Numbered from the stretch's first letter, positions 24,823 through 33,778 are shown. The stretch: DNA of 64,000 nt from JASHVB01 sp035523995 (GCA_035523995.1 DATKPQ010000013.1:57213-121212); one strand, 5' to 3'. Program-made: numbers and translations. Notes: a model not told the origin generated them from the sequence alone.

Positions 24823-26145
24823 TCAGATCGCCACGGCTTCAAGCTGTTGGCCCGGTTCGATGCGCGGCAACAGCAGCGTGGTCCATTCACCGAAGCCCAG
24901 GATCACCGCAATAACCAGCCATGTGATCGTGGGCGTCGTCACGCTGATCAGGATGGTCCAAAGCGCGGTGCCGATGATGAGCCCGAGGGCGAACATCGAC
25001 CCCAGCCAGCCGATCGCCGTGCCGCGTACGCGGGTTGGAAACGCCTCCGCCCAATACGCATAGCCGGCGCCGGACCATGTGCCGTTGGTTGCCTGATAAA
25101 TCAGAAAATAGATGATCCAAACCGCTACAGGGTGATGTACGAACATGAAAATGAGATTCAGCGGGCCGGTGGCGAGACCGGTCCAGATCAGCACTTCGCG
25201 CCGTCCCCAGCGTTCTCCGATGGCTCCGCCGAGCACATAGAACAGGTAACCGATCCCGCCACAGATCAGTAGCAGGCGGCCCGCCTGGTCGCCTGTCCAA
25301 TGGTCATATTGCGTCAGCCAGTAGGTGATGTAGACGTTGGTGGCGACCCATGAGGATGCATAGAACAACCAAACCACAGTCAGCAGGCCTAGCCGGTGAC
25401 GCACTTCCCCGGCGGTATCGAACAGCTGGCGGATAGTGATTTTGGCGGCTTCGTCAACGTTCACGCTGTATTTCGAGAGCAGATCGTTCAGGCGGTGTTG
25501 GTCGCCTGCGGCGGAAGCGCGTTTGACTTCCTGTAAATGCAGGAAGCGATCGGATTCCTTGACCCAGATCCGCCCGATGATCACGGCGACGATGGGGATC
25601 ACGCCGAACAGAAATACGGTTCGCCAGCCGAGCTGGTGGAACAGCAGATAGACGCCTGACGCGAGGAATACGCCGAGTGGCCAACCGCCTTGCACAATCG
25701 AATACAACAATCCCCGGCGGTGCGACGGCACCTGCTCATTCACCAAGGTGATGGAAATTGCCAATTCAGAAGAGGCGAAGCCAGAGGCGAGCGCGCGTAC
25801 GACGGCGAGCTGCCAATAGGTTTGTACGAAATAGGTCAGGCCGGTGAAGATCGCGGCGGCGACGAGGCACCACATCCACATGGTCTTGCGACCGAAGCGA
25901 TCCATCCCGTAACCGGCAAACAGCGTGATCAGGAACATCGCGGCGTAGATGATGAAACCGAGCAGGCCGACGAAACTCGCCGACAGGTGCAGGCCTTTCG
26001 AGATGTCGGGAAAGGTCAGGACCAGCAGGTTGAAGTCGTACGATGCCAGCGTCCAGCCGGACAACGCGATCAGCACCAGGAAGAGGGTGTATCGGCGGCT
26101 GCCCCCATCGACGTCCGGAGCGGACGGAGAAGCGGTATTGCTCAT
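24823..26145 (-). CDS. MFS transporter, metabolite:H+ symporter type
   Basis: A 440-residue 12-helix major facilitator. The first-half loop motif GYGMDRFGRKTMWMW is the conserved MFS signature, and its partner GERWGRREV lies after helix 8. A long central cytoplasmic loop (about residues 205-250) separates the halves. The type resembles sugar or aromatic-acid porters. It lies between the PQQ dehydrogenase and pqqC, on the same strand as both, so it may import a substrate or product of the alcohol oxidation system. Specificity is unknown. Confidence 0.85.
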   Translation of the reverse strand: MSNTASPSAPDVDGGSRRYTLFLVLIALSGWTLASYDFNLLVLTFPDISKGLHLSASFVGLLGFIIYAAMFLITLFAGYGMDRFGRKTMWMWCLVAAAIFTGLTYFVQTYWQLAVVRALASGFASSELAISITLVNEQVPSHRRGLLYSIVQGGWPLGVFLASGVYLLFHQLGWRTVFLFGVIPIVAVIIGRIWVKESDRFLHLQEVKRASAAGDQHRLNDLLSKYSVNVDEAAKITIRQLFDTAGEVRHRLGLLTVVWLFYASSWVATNVYITYWLTQYDHWTGDQAGRLLLICGGIGYLFYVLGGAIGERWGRREVLIWTGLATGPLNLIFMFVHHPVAVWIIYFLIYQATNGTWSGAGYAYWAEAFPTRVRGTAIGWLGSMFALGLIIGTALWTILISVTTPTITWLVIAVILGFGEWTTLLLPRIEPGQQLEAVAI

Positions 26146-26485
26146 CCTGGTGTTCCTCCTGGTTGGCAGCTCTTCTTCTATCGTTTGCTGACGCTGCTGG
26201 AATTACGAACCTGGCGGCCGATTGCCGGACTATCGGCGGAAGCAATCAATCGCCGATTGCAGGGGGCTGCGAATCAATCCTGCGGGATCGCCAGCGCCGT
26301 CCCTGTGTCATTGTGAGTCGACCAACGGTCTGGCGGCCGACCCGCGACTTGATGAAAAGGTTTCCGCTCCCATTATGGGAGGGGGCGACACGCACGATTT
26401 TGACTGCCTCCCCCTGCCCCCTCCCACAAGGGGAGGGGGGACCCTGCCACCGCGCGCAGTTTCGTACGGTCGTGGGCCGCCGGCT
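26146..26485. other. Intergenic region with palindromic repeats
   Basis: 340 nt between the MFS gene and pqqC, which lie on the same strand. It contains a short hairpin CGCTCCCATTATGGGAGGG (about 26369-26387) and the CCCCTGCCCCC element at 26404-26439. No gene is supported. The hairpins could end pqqBC transcription. Confidence 0.55.
26404..26439. repeat. CCCCTGCCCCC palindromic repeat
   Basis: CCTCCCCCTGCCCCCTCCCA then CAAGGGGAGGGGGG. Near-identical to the copy at 18275-18307. Confidence 0.65.
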
Positions 26486-27220
26486 TCATCCACCTGGGAC
26501 GAAAGCGCCCGGCGGAATCATCCCCGGTTCGACATAGGCGAGGTGCAGCGCATCCAACATGGCCCACAGGATATCGCACTTGATGCGCAGCACCGCCTGC
26601 ACCGCCGCCTGTTGCTCTGGCGTGCGCGCGTGGTCCTTGACATAGGCCAATGCGAACTCCGCATCCTGTGGCGCTTGGTCCAGGCGCGGCTTGAAATAGC
26701 CGAGCGTTTCCTCGGTGATGAAATCGTAATTCGCCAGCATGCCGCCGACGCGTTCCGCGATGATGGTGGGCGAGAACAACTCGGTGAGGCAGGACGCGAT
26801 GCCTTCCAGGATCGGGCGGTCGCGCACGAGGTCCACATAGGCGTCCACAGCGAAACGTGTGATCGGCAGCAGGCCTTCGGTGGAGATGACGTAGTCGCGG
26901 TCGAGTCCGAGCCCGTCGGTCAGCTTCAGCCAGCGCGCGATACCGCCGGTGTTCGGCGCGTCGCCATCATGGTCGTGCAGCCGGCGCCGCCAGACCCGCC
27001 GTAATTCCGGCGTCGGCAGCCGCGCGATCAGTGTCGCGTCCTTTATCGGAATTCGACATTGGTAATAGTAGCGATTGAGCGCCCAGGCCTGGAGCTGACC
27101 TCGGTTCAGCTTGCCCTGGTACATCATCTTGTGGAACGGGTGATTCGAGTGGTACCGCTCGGCCCCGATCTGCCGCAGCGCAGTTTCCAGCTGGTCAGGG
27201 GACAGCACACGATCGCTCAT
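26486..27220 (-). CDS. pqqC: PqqC: pyrroloquinoline-quinone synthase
   Basis: A 244-residue cofactor-less oxidase that catalyses the last step of PQQ synthesis (ring closure and eight-electron oxidation). Characteristic segments are YHSNHPFHKMMYQGKLN, ALNRYYYQCRIPIKDA, and HDGDAPNTGGIARWL; conserved active-site His, Arg and Tyr residues lie within these. Its start overlaps the end of pqqB by four bases (ATGA), so they form a two-gene unit, pqqB-pqqC, on the minus strand. Confidence 0.95.
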   Translation of the reverse strand: MSDRVLSPDQLETALRQIGAERYHSNHPFHKMMYQGKLNRGQLQAWALNRYYYQCRIPIKDATLIARLPTPELRRVWRRRLHDHDGDAPNTGGIARWLKLTDGLGLDRDYVISTEGLLPITRFAVDAYVDLVRDRPILEGIASCLTELFSPTIIAERVGGMLANYDFITEETLGYFKPRLDQAPQDAEFALAYVKDHARTPEQQAAVQAVLRIKCDILWAMLDALHLAYVEPGMIPPGAFVPGG

Positions 27221-28134
27221 AGGTCAATCTCCATTCCATCAAACGCGACCTCCCAACCCGCCGCCGCCACGGTGGCCCGTTCCCGCGAATCGTCCAGCAG
27301 GACCGGGTTGGAATTGTTGATGTGCAGCAGGATTTTGCGGCGGACGTCGATGGTGCGGAACGCCGCCATCGTGCCGTTTGGGCCGCTGACGCTCATGTGG
27401 CCCATGCGTTGGCCGGTCTTGCTGCCGACGCCAGAGCGCAGCATCTCGTCGTCGGTCCACAGCGTGCCGTCGAACAATACGGCATCCGCGCCTTGCAGGC
27501 GGCGGGCAAGCGATTCGCTCATGCGCGCGCAGCCGGGGATAAAGAACAGATGGCGCGCCGGGCCGTTGATCATGGCGGCGACGGTGGTATCGCTTTCGAC
27601 GATTGGCGGTGCCGTGTCGCCCTCGAGATACAGCGGCACTTTGCCGGGCACCGCGAACAATTCTATCGAGAGGCCGCTTGGGGTGCCATCCGGAAGTGTC
27701 AGAGCGGTTTGCTCTCCCAGGGTCACGGATTGGCGCACGACGATGTCGCGCGCCAGCACCTCGAAGATCGGGTTGGTGTCGAGAACCTCAAGGATGGCGG
27801 TGGTCGCATAGATTGTGAATGCGTGCCGTTCGCGTAGCGTCAGCAGGCCGGCGATCGCGTCAACGTCTCCACCGGTCAGGACCACGCCTGTAATCGGCGA
27901 CGAACGCAAGCCGTGACTCGGTTGCAGGCACGGCGTTGCTTCGATCTGCTGGCGTAGGTCGGGCGAGGCGTTGAACAGGAACCAGTGGTCGCCGTCGACG
28001 CTGACGGCAATCGAGGCCTGGGTACGCGGCTGGGCCTGCGGGTCGCCCGATCTGGCGCGCCGGCATGCCGGGGCATTGGAATTCCATTGCGGGAAACCGC
28101 CACCGGCCGCGGCACCAAGGACGCGTAGCTGCAT
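27217..28134 (-). CDS. pqqB: PqqB: PQQ biosynthesis metallo-hydrolase-fold protein
   Basis: A 305-residue protein of the metallo-beta-lactamase fold. It starts MQLRVLGAAAGGGFPQWN, which is characteristic of PqqB, then FLFNASPDLRQQI and, later, HLFFIPGCARM and INNSNPVL. PqqB is described as an iron-dependent hydroxylase acting on the Glu-Tyr precursor. The family's HxHxDH motif is altered here (LTGGDVDAIAG), as is usual for PqqB. The start at 28134 fixes the canonical N-terminus. Divergent from pqqA. Confidence 0.95.
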   Translation of the reverse strand: MQLRVLGAAAGGGFPQWNSNAPACRRARSGDPQAQPRTQASIAVSVDGDHWFLFNASPDLRQQIEATPCLQPSHGLRSSPITGVVLTGGDVDAIAGLLTLRERHAFTIYATTAILEVLDTNPIFEVLARDIVVRQSVTLGEQTALTLPDGTPSGLSIELFAVPGKVPLYLEGDTAPPIVESDTTVAAMINGPARHLFFIPGCARMSESLARRLQGADAVLFDGTLWTDDEMLRSGVGSKTGQRMGHMSVSGPNGTMAAFRTIDVRRKILLHINNSNPVLLDDSRERATVAAAGWEVAFDGMEIDL

Positions 28135-28510
28135 CGTGTGGGAACCCGTTCTCGCTTGCGTCTCAGGCACGTCAGCGCGCCTGGGGCTGGGCCGGTGCGG
28201 TTTGCCGGGCCGGGCACGACAGCAATGTCGCTGAATCGCAAATCATCGGCGTTTCCTCCGGCGGTTACGGCGAATCGTATTGGCGGTAATGCCCCGACGG
28301 TCAAGCCGCGCGCCCGACCCGTGCACGCCCCCGAGAAAAGCGGTGGCGCCACCGGGGATGTTCCCCGCGTGCGCTCATCGCTGGCTGCGGGCGGCGCTGG
28401 CTTCGGGCGGTGCTGGACGCCATCGTCACTGTCTGCTAGAGCGGTATTGCCGGTGACGGAAACCGGCCTGCGAGTTCGCAGATCGTCTCAAGCGAGTGAG
28501 GAGACCTCCG
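28135..28510. other. Divergent pqqB-pqqA intergenic region
   Basis: 376 nt that must hold the promoters for pqqBC and for pqqA-pqqDE. I see no sigma-54 site with correct GG-N10-GC spacing and no clear -35/-10. It is GC-rich with several GGCGG(C/T)GCTGG-like repeats near 28390-28420. GAGGAGACC just before 28511 is the pqqA ribosome site. Confidence 0.5.
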
Positions 28511-28588
28511 ATGGCCTGGACACGCCCGAAGCTGCGGGAAATCTGCATCGGCATGGAGATCAACGGCTACTTCGCCGGGAAGCTCTAA
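28511..28588 (+). CDS. pqqA: PqqA: PQQ precursor peptide
   Basis: A 25-residue peptide starting MAWTRPKLREICIGMEINGY and ending FAGKL. Glu16 and Tyr20 form the E-x-x-x-Y motif whose two side chains are crosslinked by PqqE/PqqD and become PQQ. The REICIGMEI core is typical of PqqA. GAGGAGACC precedes the ATG. It is on the plus strand, divergent from pqqBC and 154 nt upstream of pqqD. Confidence 0.93.
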   Translation: MAWTRPKLREICIGMEINGYFAGKL

Positions 28589-28742
28589 GTCACGATTTCG
28601 TGTTTGCGGCGGGCAGACCGATCGACATCGGGTCGAAGGTCCATCGCCCGCCGTGGGCACGACATCTTGGGCATCTTCACAAGCGTGGCGGAAATCCTCT
28701 CTTGGTCGAGGGGCGGCTGTTGGCGCCGTTGGGACGTGGTCG

Positions 28743-29030
28743 ATGCCGGAGAGTGACGCAAAGGAACTGCCTGAGCGTCCGCGCCTCGCGCCAGGCGTGA
28801 GATTGCATTTCGACCGTGTGCGCAGCGCATGGGTGTTGCTCGGTCCGGAGCGCGTCATCGAGACCGAGGGGCCGGCAAGCGAGATCTTGCGGCGCTGCGA
28901 CGGCAGCAGAACGGTTGCGCAGATCGTGGATGAACTGGCCGCGATCTATAATGCCGAGCGGACAGAGATCGCTGGCGACGTCACGGATATGCTTGCTGAA
29001 CTGCTTGCCAAGCGAATGCTTGCGCCATGA
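28743..29030 (+). CDS. pqqD: PqqD: PqqA peptide chaperone
   Basis: A 95-residue protein of the RiPP recognition element fold. It binds PqqA and presents it to PqqE. Typical elements are RLAPGVRLHFDRVRSAWVLL, PERVIETEGPASEILRRCDG and TVAQIVDELA. The ATG at 28743 gives a normal length; the longer upstream frame is not conserved in type. It overlaps pqqE by four bases (ATGA). Confidence 0.93.
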   Translation: MPESDAKELPERPRLAPGVRLHFDRVRSAWVLLGPERVIETEGPASEILRRCDGSRTVAQIVDELAAIYNAERTEIAGDVTDMLAELLAKRMLAP

Positions 29031-30139
29031 GCGCGCCGTCCGCTGCGCCGCCTGTCACGGCGCCGCTGGGTATGCTGGCCGAGTTAACGCATCGTTGCCC
29101 GCTGGCCTGTCCGTATTGCTCTAATCCACTGGCACTGGAAGACCGCGCATCCGAACTGGACGCAGCGAGTTGGGCCCGCGTGTTCGATGAAGCGGCTGCC
29201 CTGGGCGTGCTGCAAGTGCATCTTTCCGGTGGTGAACCTGCGTCGCGGCGCGACCTGGTGGAGATCGCCGCTTCCGCACATGACGTGGGGTTGTACACCA
29301 ATCTTATTACGTCCTCGGTCGGGATCGATGCGGCAAGGCTGACACGGCTGAAAGACGCGGGGGTGGACCATGTCCAACTCTCGCTACAGGACGTGGATGC
29401 TACGAGTGCGGACCATATCGCCGGCTATTCTGGCGGCCATGCACGCAAGCTGGCGTTTGCGCGCGCGGTGGTGGAGCAGGGGTTTGCGCTGACGGTGAAT
29501 GCCGTGATCCATCGCGCGAACATTGCCCGCGTTGCATCCTTCGTCGAAGTCGCGGCGTCGCTTGGCGCGGGACGGGTCGAGATCGCCCATGCGCAATATT
29601 ACGGATGGGCGTTGACGAACCGGGCGGCGCTGATGCCGACGCGCGTTCAGGTCGATCGCGCGATGCAGGAGGTCGAGCAAATCCGTCCTCGCTATGCGGG
29701 GCGGCTGGTGATCGATATGGTCGTGCCGGATTATTACGCGCGGCGACCAAAAGCGTGCGTGGGCGGCTGGGCGCGCCGGTCCCTGAACGTTACGCCATCC
29801 GGCCGTGTGCTGCCGTGTCACGCTGCGGAAACGATCCCTGGCATGACGTTCTGGTCGGTGCGCGACTATCCGTTGGCGACGATCTGGCAGGAGTCGCCGG
29901 CATTCGAGGCGTTTCGGGGGACCGACTGGATGTCCGAGCCGTGCCGGTCCTGCGCGTTGCGCGAGGTGGATTTCGGTGGTTGCCGTTGCCAGGCGCTGGC
30001 GCTGGCCGGCGATGCGACTGCCACCGATCCGGCCTGCGAACTGTCTCCGCATCACGGCCGGATCCTGGCGCTGGCAGAGCAGGATTCCGCGGGCGCAGAT
30101 ATTCAGTATGTGTATCGCGGTCGTTCCGTGCAACGATGA
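29027..30139 (+). CDS. pqqE: PqqE: radical SAM PqqA crosslinking enzyme
   Basis: A 370-residue radical SAM/SPASM enzyme that forms the Glu-Tyr carbon-carbon bond in PqqA. The radical SAM cluster motif is CPLACPYCSNP (CxxxCxxC, about residues 24-34), the glycine-rich HLSGGEPASRRDL follows, and the SPASM domain shows RVLPCHAAE, CRSCALREVDFGGCRCQ and a last DPACELSPHH. Length and domains are complete. Last gene of pqqA-pqqD-pqqE as seen here. Confidence 0.96.
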   Translation: MSAPSAAPPVTAPLGMLAELTHRCPLACPYCSNPLALEDRASELDAASWARVFDEAAALGVLQVHLSGGEPASRRDLVEIAASAHDVGLYTNLITSSVGIDAARLTRLKDAGVDHVQLSLQDVDATSADHIAGYSGGHARKLAFARAVVEQGFALTVNAVIHRANIARVASFVEVAASLGAGRVEIAHAQYYGWALTNRAALMPTRVQVDRAMQEVEQIRPRYAGRLVIDMVVPDYYARRPKACVGGWARRSLNVTPSGRVLPCHAAETIPGMTFWSVRDYPLATIWQESPAFEAFRGTDWMSEPCRSCALREVDFGGCRCQALALAGDATATDPACELSPHHGRILALAEQDSAGADIQYVYRGRSVQR

Positions 30140-30543
30140 TTGGGGCATTACGGTCGTGCGTCGATGCGGTGGAGGTGCCGCCGATTACCGATACAGCGTC
30201 TTCGATTCTTCTGTAATTTATAGGTAGAGATGCAAGAGTCATGCGAGCCAGGGCACCATACCGGCAGGTTGCCTGTGTGCCTCGCCAGGGGACATTTCGT
30301 ATTCTGATAGGGGAACGAATTGTCAGCGGAATAGTCGCCAATCGCTTACCCGGGGCTTTCGCTTGATCCAGATCAAGGACGGGCGCCGGCTACAGTGCAT
30401 TTGTATGAGCGGGACATGCGATCCACGGCGCCGGGGGGCCGAACGCACAGCGTGGCGCGATGCCGAGGCACTGCTTCGTCGAACATCCGCGCTGCGGCCG
30501 TCGGGCAGCATGGCTTGATGCTGTAATGAAGTCGGGGGCAACA
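30140..30543. other. Intergenic region with an FNR-type site
   Basis: 404 nt between pqqE and the AhpD-like gene. It has an AT-rich patch (about 30205-30235) and the palindrome at 30363-30376 described separately. No gene is supported here, although the frame of the next gene is open from 30460. Confidence 0.5.
30363..30376. promoter_or_regulatory. FNR/Anr/FixK-type binding site
   Basis: TTGAT-CCAG-ATCAA matches the consensus TTGAT-N4-ATCAA exactly, including the common CCAG centre. It lies about 170 nt upstream of the AhpD-like gene at 30544; a transcript starting near 30411 would place it at -41.5, the class II activation position. The regulator is not in the window. Confidence 0.6.
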
Positions 30544-30906
30544 ATGTTCAAAGACTGGCAGCAGATGGAGAAGTCGCTCTCTGGGGATTTGCGATCGCTG
30601 CGGGCCGGGGCGCCCGAGGTGATGAAGGGGTTTGGCGCTTTGGCGCAGGCGGCGCTGAAGGCCGACGCTCTGGAGGGACGCACCAAGGAACTGATCGCGC
30701 TCGCCATCGCCGTGGCCACGCGTTGCGACGGCGCCATTGCATTCCATGCCGAAGCGGCGCTGAAGCGTGGTGCCTCGCGGGCCGAGGTGCTCGAGACGAT
30801 GGGCATGGCGATCTATATGGGCGCGGGTCCGAACGTGCTCGCCGCGGCAGAGGCGTTGGAGGCGTTCGATCAGTTTGCCAAGCACGATGCAGCGAAGGCG
30901 ACGTAG
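30544..30906 (+). CDS. AhpD-like/carboxymuconolactone decarboxylase family protein
   Basis: A 120-residue all-helical protein of the CMD/AhpD family, with DWQQMEKSLSGDLRSLR at the start, the central ALEGRTKELIALAIAVATRC and GMAIYMGAGPNVL near the end. These proteins usually use a CxxC pair and a nearby His for peroxide or disulfide chemistry. Here Cys61 is followed by Ala64 (CDGAIAFH), so the second Cys is missing while His68 is kept. The start at 30544 is chosen for GGGGG 6 nt upstream and the typical MFKDW beginning; 30526 is an alternative. An FNR-type site upstream suggests oxygen-responsive control. Confidence 0.82.
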   Translation: MFKDWQQMEKSLSGDLRSLRAGAPEVMKGFGALAQAALKADALEGRTKELIALAIAVATRCDGAIAFHAEAALKRGASRAEVLETMGMAIYMGAGPNVLAAAEALEAFDQFAKHDAAKAT

Positions 30907-30932
30907 GCGCACGGAAACCGGCACGGCGCCGG

Positions 30933-31302
30933 TCAGGATGGATCCGCCTGAAACGTTTGATCCAGGACGGCTCGCACATGCCGGGCCAGGTCCGGCCCTG
31001 CAAACGGCTTCGTCAAGAGTTCGAGGCGGGGACCGATCCGATCCTGAGGGACATGCGTATCCTGCGCGTACGCGCTGGTAAAAAGCACTTTCAGGCCCGG
31101 CAGCGCGCGCAGTGCTGCGCCGGCGAGGTCGCGCCCGTTCATCGCGCCGGGTAATCCAATATCGGTAAACAGCAGTCGCACCGCGGGATGCCGATCCAAT
31201 TGGTCCAGGGCCGATTTTGCATCATCCGCCTCCAGCACCTCGCAGCCCATGTCGCGCAGCGTGGCCACGGAGAGGGCGCGCACGCCAGCCTCATCTTCTA
31301 CG
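30933..31302 (-). pseudogene. Response regulator receiver domain, 5'-truncated
   Basis: About 120 residues of a CheY-like receiver. VEDEAGVRAL holds the acidic pocket, LLFTDIGLPGAMNGRDL the phosphoacceptor Asp, VLFTSAY the conserved Ser/Thr and LLTKPF the Lys. Normally a few more residues (a beta strand such as ILVVEDE) and often a kinase domain precede VEDE. Here homology stops at about 31302, directly at the TonB receptor remnant on the other strand. No start codon or ribosome site remains at that point; an ATG-like start at 31283 would cut off the acidic residues. Probably the tail of a hybrid histidine kinase left by a deletion. Confidence 0.7.
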
Positions 31303-32957
31303 CCTGGCCCCGAACCTGGAGGTGGCGCGCATCAATGCCTTCAGTTGGGCCATCTCGGCTCGCGGCTTCAATGTGGGCGACAACGCCAGCCTGTCGAACA
31401 AGCTGCTGGTGCTGGTTGACGGCCGCAGCGTCTATTCGCTGATGTTCGGCGGCGTGTATTGGGATATGCCGGACATTCTGCCGGAAGATATTGAGCGGAT
31501 CGAGGTGATCAGCGGGCCCGGCGCTTCCTTGTGGGGCGCCAACGCGGTGAATGGTGTGATCAACATCATCACGCGGCCGTCGACTCAGACCCAGGGCGGA
31601 TGGTTGACCCTGGGGGCCGGCAATTTCGAGCGCGATGCCGGCGTGCAGTATGGCGGCCAGATCAGTCCGGACCTGACCTATCGCGTGCACGGCGAATTCT
31701 CGGATTTCAGTTCCTTCAACCTGCCGGGCGGGACCAGCGCGAATGACGCCTGGCGCCAGCCGGGCGGCGGCTTCCGGTTGGACTGGACGCCGCTGAATGA
31801 CACGGTCAGCGTGCAAGGCGACCTCGCGACAAAGACAGAAGGCCCGGACGGTTTCAACCGGGAATCGGATACGGAAGTGAGCTGGCAGCATCGGTTTGCC
31901 GATGGCTCGCGGTTCCAGCTTCTTGCCTATTACGACAGCAGCAATCGCGGGATCAACAGCGCGAGCTCGTTCACCGTGAACACCTATGACATCGAGTTTC
32001 AGCACAACTTCACCATCGCCGGCTGGAACAGTGTCGTCTGGGGCGCGGGAGAGCGCAGTTTCAATTATACATTCGAAAACACCGCGCTTGCTCTGGTCCC
32101 GCCAAACCAGACCCTGAACCTTGCGAACATCTTCGGGCAGGACACGATTGCACTATCGGACACCGTGAAGCTGACGCTTGGTTTGAAGCTGGAGGACGAG
32201 CCCTATGCCGGATGGCAGGCCATGCCCGACCTGCGCCTGGTGTGGAAGCCGGCCGATACGATATTGCTCTGGGCCGCCGTGTCGCGGGCGGTGCGTTCGC
32301 CGACCCCGGTGGATGTCAATCTGGAGGAATTCAGCGGGCCCGTGGATTTTCTCAACGGTTCGACTGCGTTCCGACCTGAGTCGCTGGTTGCGTACCAGAT
32401 TGGAACGCGCGTGCAGGTCTCGTCGCGCGCCTCGTTCTCGATCACCGGGTATGACAGCGTTTATGACGATCTCCGCAGCATTGAACCCGGCACGACGGCC
32501 ACGGGGTTGCCCCTGGTATTTGGAAACATGATGTCGGCGAATGTCTATGGGATCGAGGCGTGGGGCGACTTTCAGGTCACGCAGTGGTGGCGGCTTTCGC
32601 CGGGGATTAGCGCCCTGCACGAGGATTTAACCTTCCTGCCAGGCAGCCTGACCGTCGCTGGCCTCGCGTCCGTGGCCGACGATCCGCCGCACCAGGCATC
32701 GATACGCTCCACAATGGATTTCGGCCATGGCGTGGTACTGTGGGCCGATCTGCGCGAGGTGGGCGCGCTGCCGCATCCGGTGGTGCCCGGCTATTGTCGA
32801 GCTCGACGCCAACGTCTCCTGGGCGGTCACCAGCAAGCTTGAACTGTCGCTGGCGGGCTACAATCTGCTTCAACCGGAGCATGAGGAATTCGTCGAGCCA
32901 GGCGTTAGCACGGAGATTCCGCGCATGGTGCTGGCGCAAATGCGGGTTCATTTCTGA
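31297..32957 (+). pseudogene. TonB-dependent receptor, 5'-truncated and frameshifted
   Basis: Outer-membrane receptor remnant. The plug domain begins abruptly at LRLAPNLEVARINAFSWAI, lacking the signal peptide, TonB box and first part of the plug, then continues VDGRSVYS, ERIEVISGPGASLWG and NAVNGVINIITR. The beta-barrel follows to near 32795. There the frame is lost: the sequence GGCTATTGTCGAG seems to carry one extra T, and the expected VELDANVSWAVTSKLELSL and the terminal aromatic RVHF are in the next frame, ending at 32957. So the gene is broken at both ends. The barrel type is like colicin I/vitamin B12 receptors. Ligand unknown. Confidence 0.8.
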
Positions 32958-33048
32958 CTGGCTGCGCGCAAATTGCCGATTGCTGGTGGGCCGGACCGCG
33001 GAGACGATGCCAAGGCCGATAGGTCTTATGGGCACGTAGGGGATTTGC

Positions 33049-33735
33049 ATGACGTTGGATCCCGTGCATGCTGTCGCCATGAGCCCGCGTCAGGTCACCG
33101 TTTATAGCGACTATAAGAGTCCGTACGCCTATCTGGCCAAGGACCTGGCGTATCAGCTGGAACGCGACTTTCCGGTGCGCCTGCAATGGCTGCCGTACGT
33201 GCTGGATATTCCGAGCTTTCTGGGTTCAGCGCGCGTGGATGCTGCGGGGAATGTTCTGGAAGAGCAGCGAAATGGCCACCAGTGGCGGCGGGTGCGATAC
33301 AGCTACATGGATTGCCGCCGGGCGGCGCGCAAACGCGGCCTGATCATCCGTGGGACGCAGAAGATCTGGGATTCCTCGCTGGCTGCCGCCGGCATGCTGT
33401 ACGCGCAGCAGAGGGGCGATGCGGTGTTCCGGACTTACCACGACCTGGTGTTCGAGCGGTTCTGGAGGCGTGAACTTGATATCGAGGATGTGGCGGCGAT
33501 CGCCGTGCTGCTGGACGAGGCCGGAGCATGTGGTGGGGCATTCGCAAGTTACGTAGAGGAAGGTCGCGCGGAGGTCGCACGGATCTGCCGGGCTGCGGAA
33601 GAGCAGGGCGTGTTTGGGGTCCCGACTTTCGTGGTTGATCGGGAGCTGTTTTGGGGAAGGGAGCATTTGACCGAGATTAGGGAAATCCTTGCTCATGAGG
33701 CGGGAGAGCTCGAGGTGCGAAGCACCACGTGTTAG
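33049..33735 (+). CDS. 2-hydroxychromene-2-carboxylate isomerase-like DsbA-fold protein
   Basis: A 228-residue thioredoxin/DsbA-fold protein of the HCCA isomerase/kappa glutathione transferase group. VTVYSDYKSPYAYLAKD near the N-terminus replaces the CxxC of DsbA by Ser-Pro, as in HCCA isomerases. The C-terminal EEQGVFGVPTFVVDRELFWG is the conserved cis-Pro and substrate loop. Such enzymes use glutathione to isomerise aromatic degradation intermediates; the actual substrate is unknown and no aromatic pathway is adjacent. GGGGATT precedes the ATG; a second ATG lies 10 codons on. Confidence 0.85.
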   Translation: MTLDPVHAVAMSPRQVTVYSDYKSPYAYLAKDLAYQLERDFPVRLQWLPYVLDIPSFLGSARVDAAGNVLEEQRNGHQWRRVRYSYMDCRRAARKRGLIIRGTQKIWDSSLAAAGMLYAQQRGDAVFRTYHDLVFERFWRRELDIEDVAAIAVLLDEAGACGGAFASYVEEGRAEVARICRAAEEQGVFGVPTFVVDRELFWGREHLTEIREILAHEAGELEVRSTTC

Positions 33736-33778
33736 GGTGATCGAGAGGGCAGGGGATTATAGCTCTTACTTTCTCTGG

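Noticed and set aside
30917..30933. Hairpin ACCGGC-ACGGC-GCCGGT as a terminator
   Set aside because: Six-base stem with no T tract, overlapping the stop of the receiver remnant; too weak to call.
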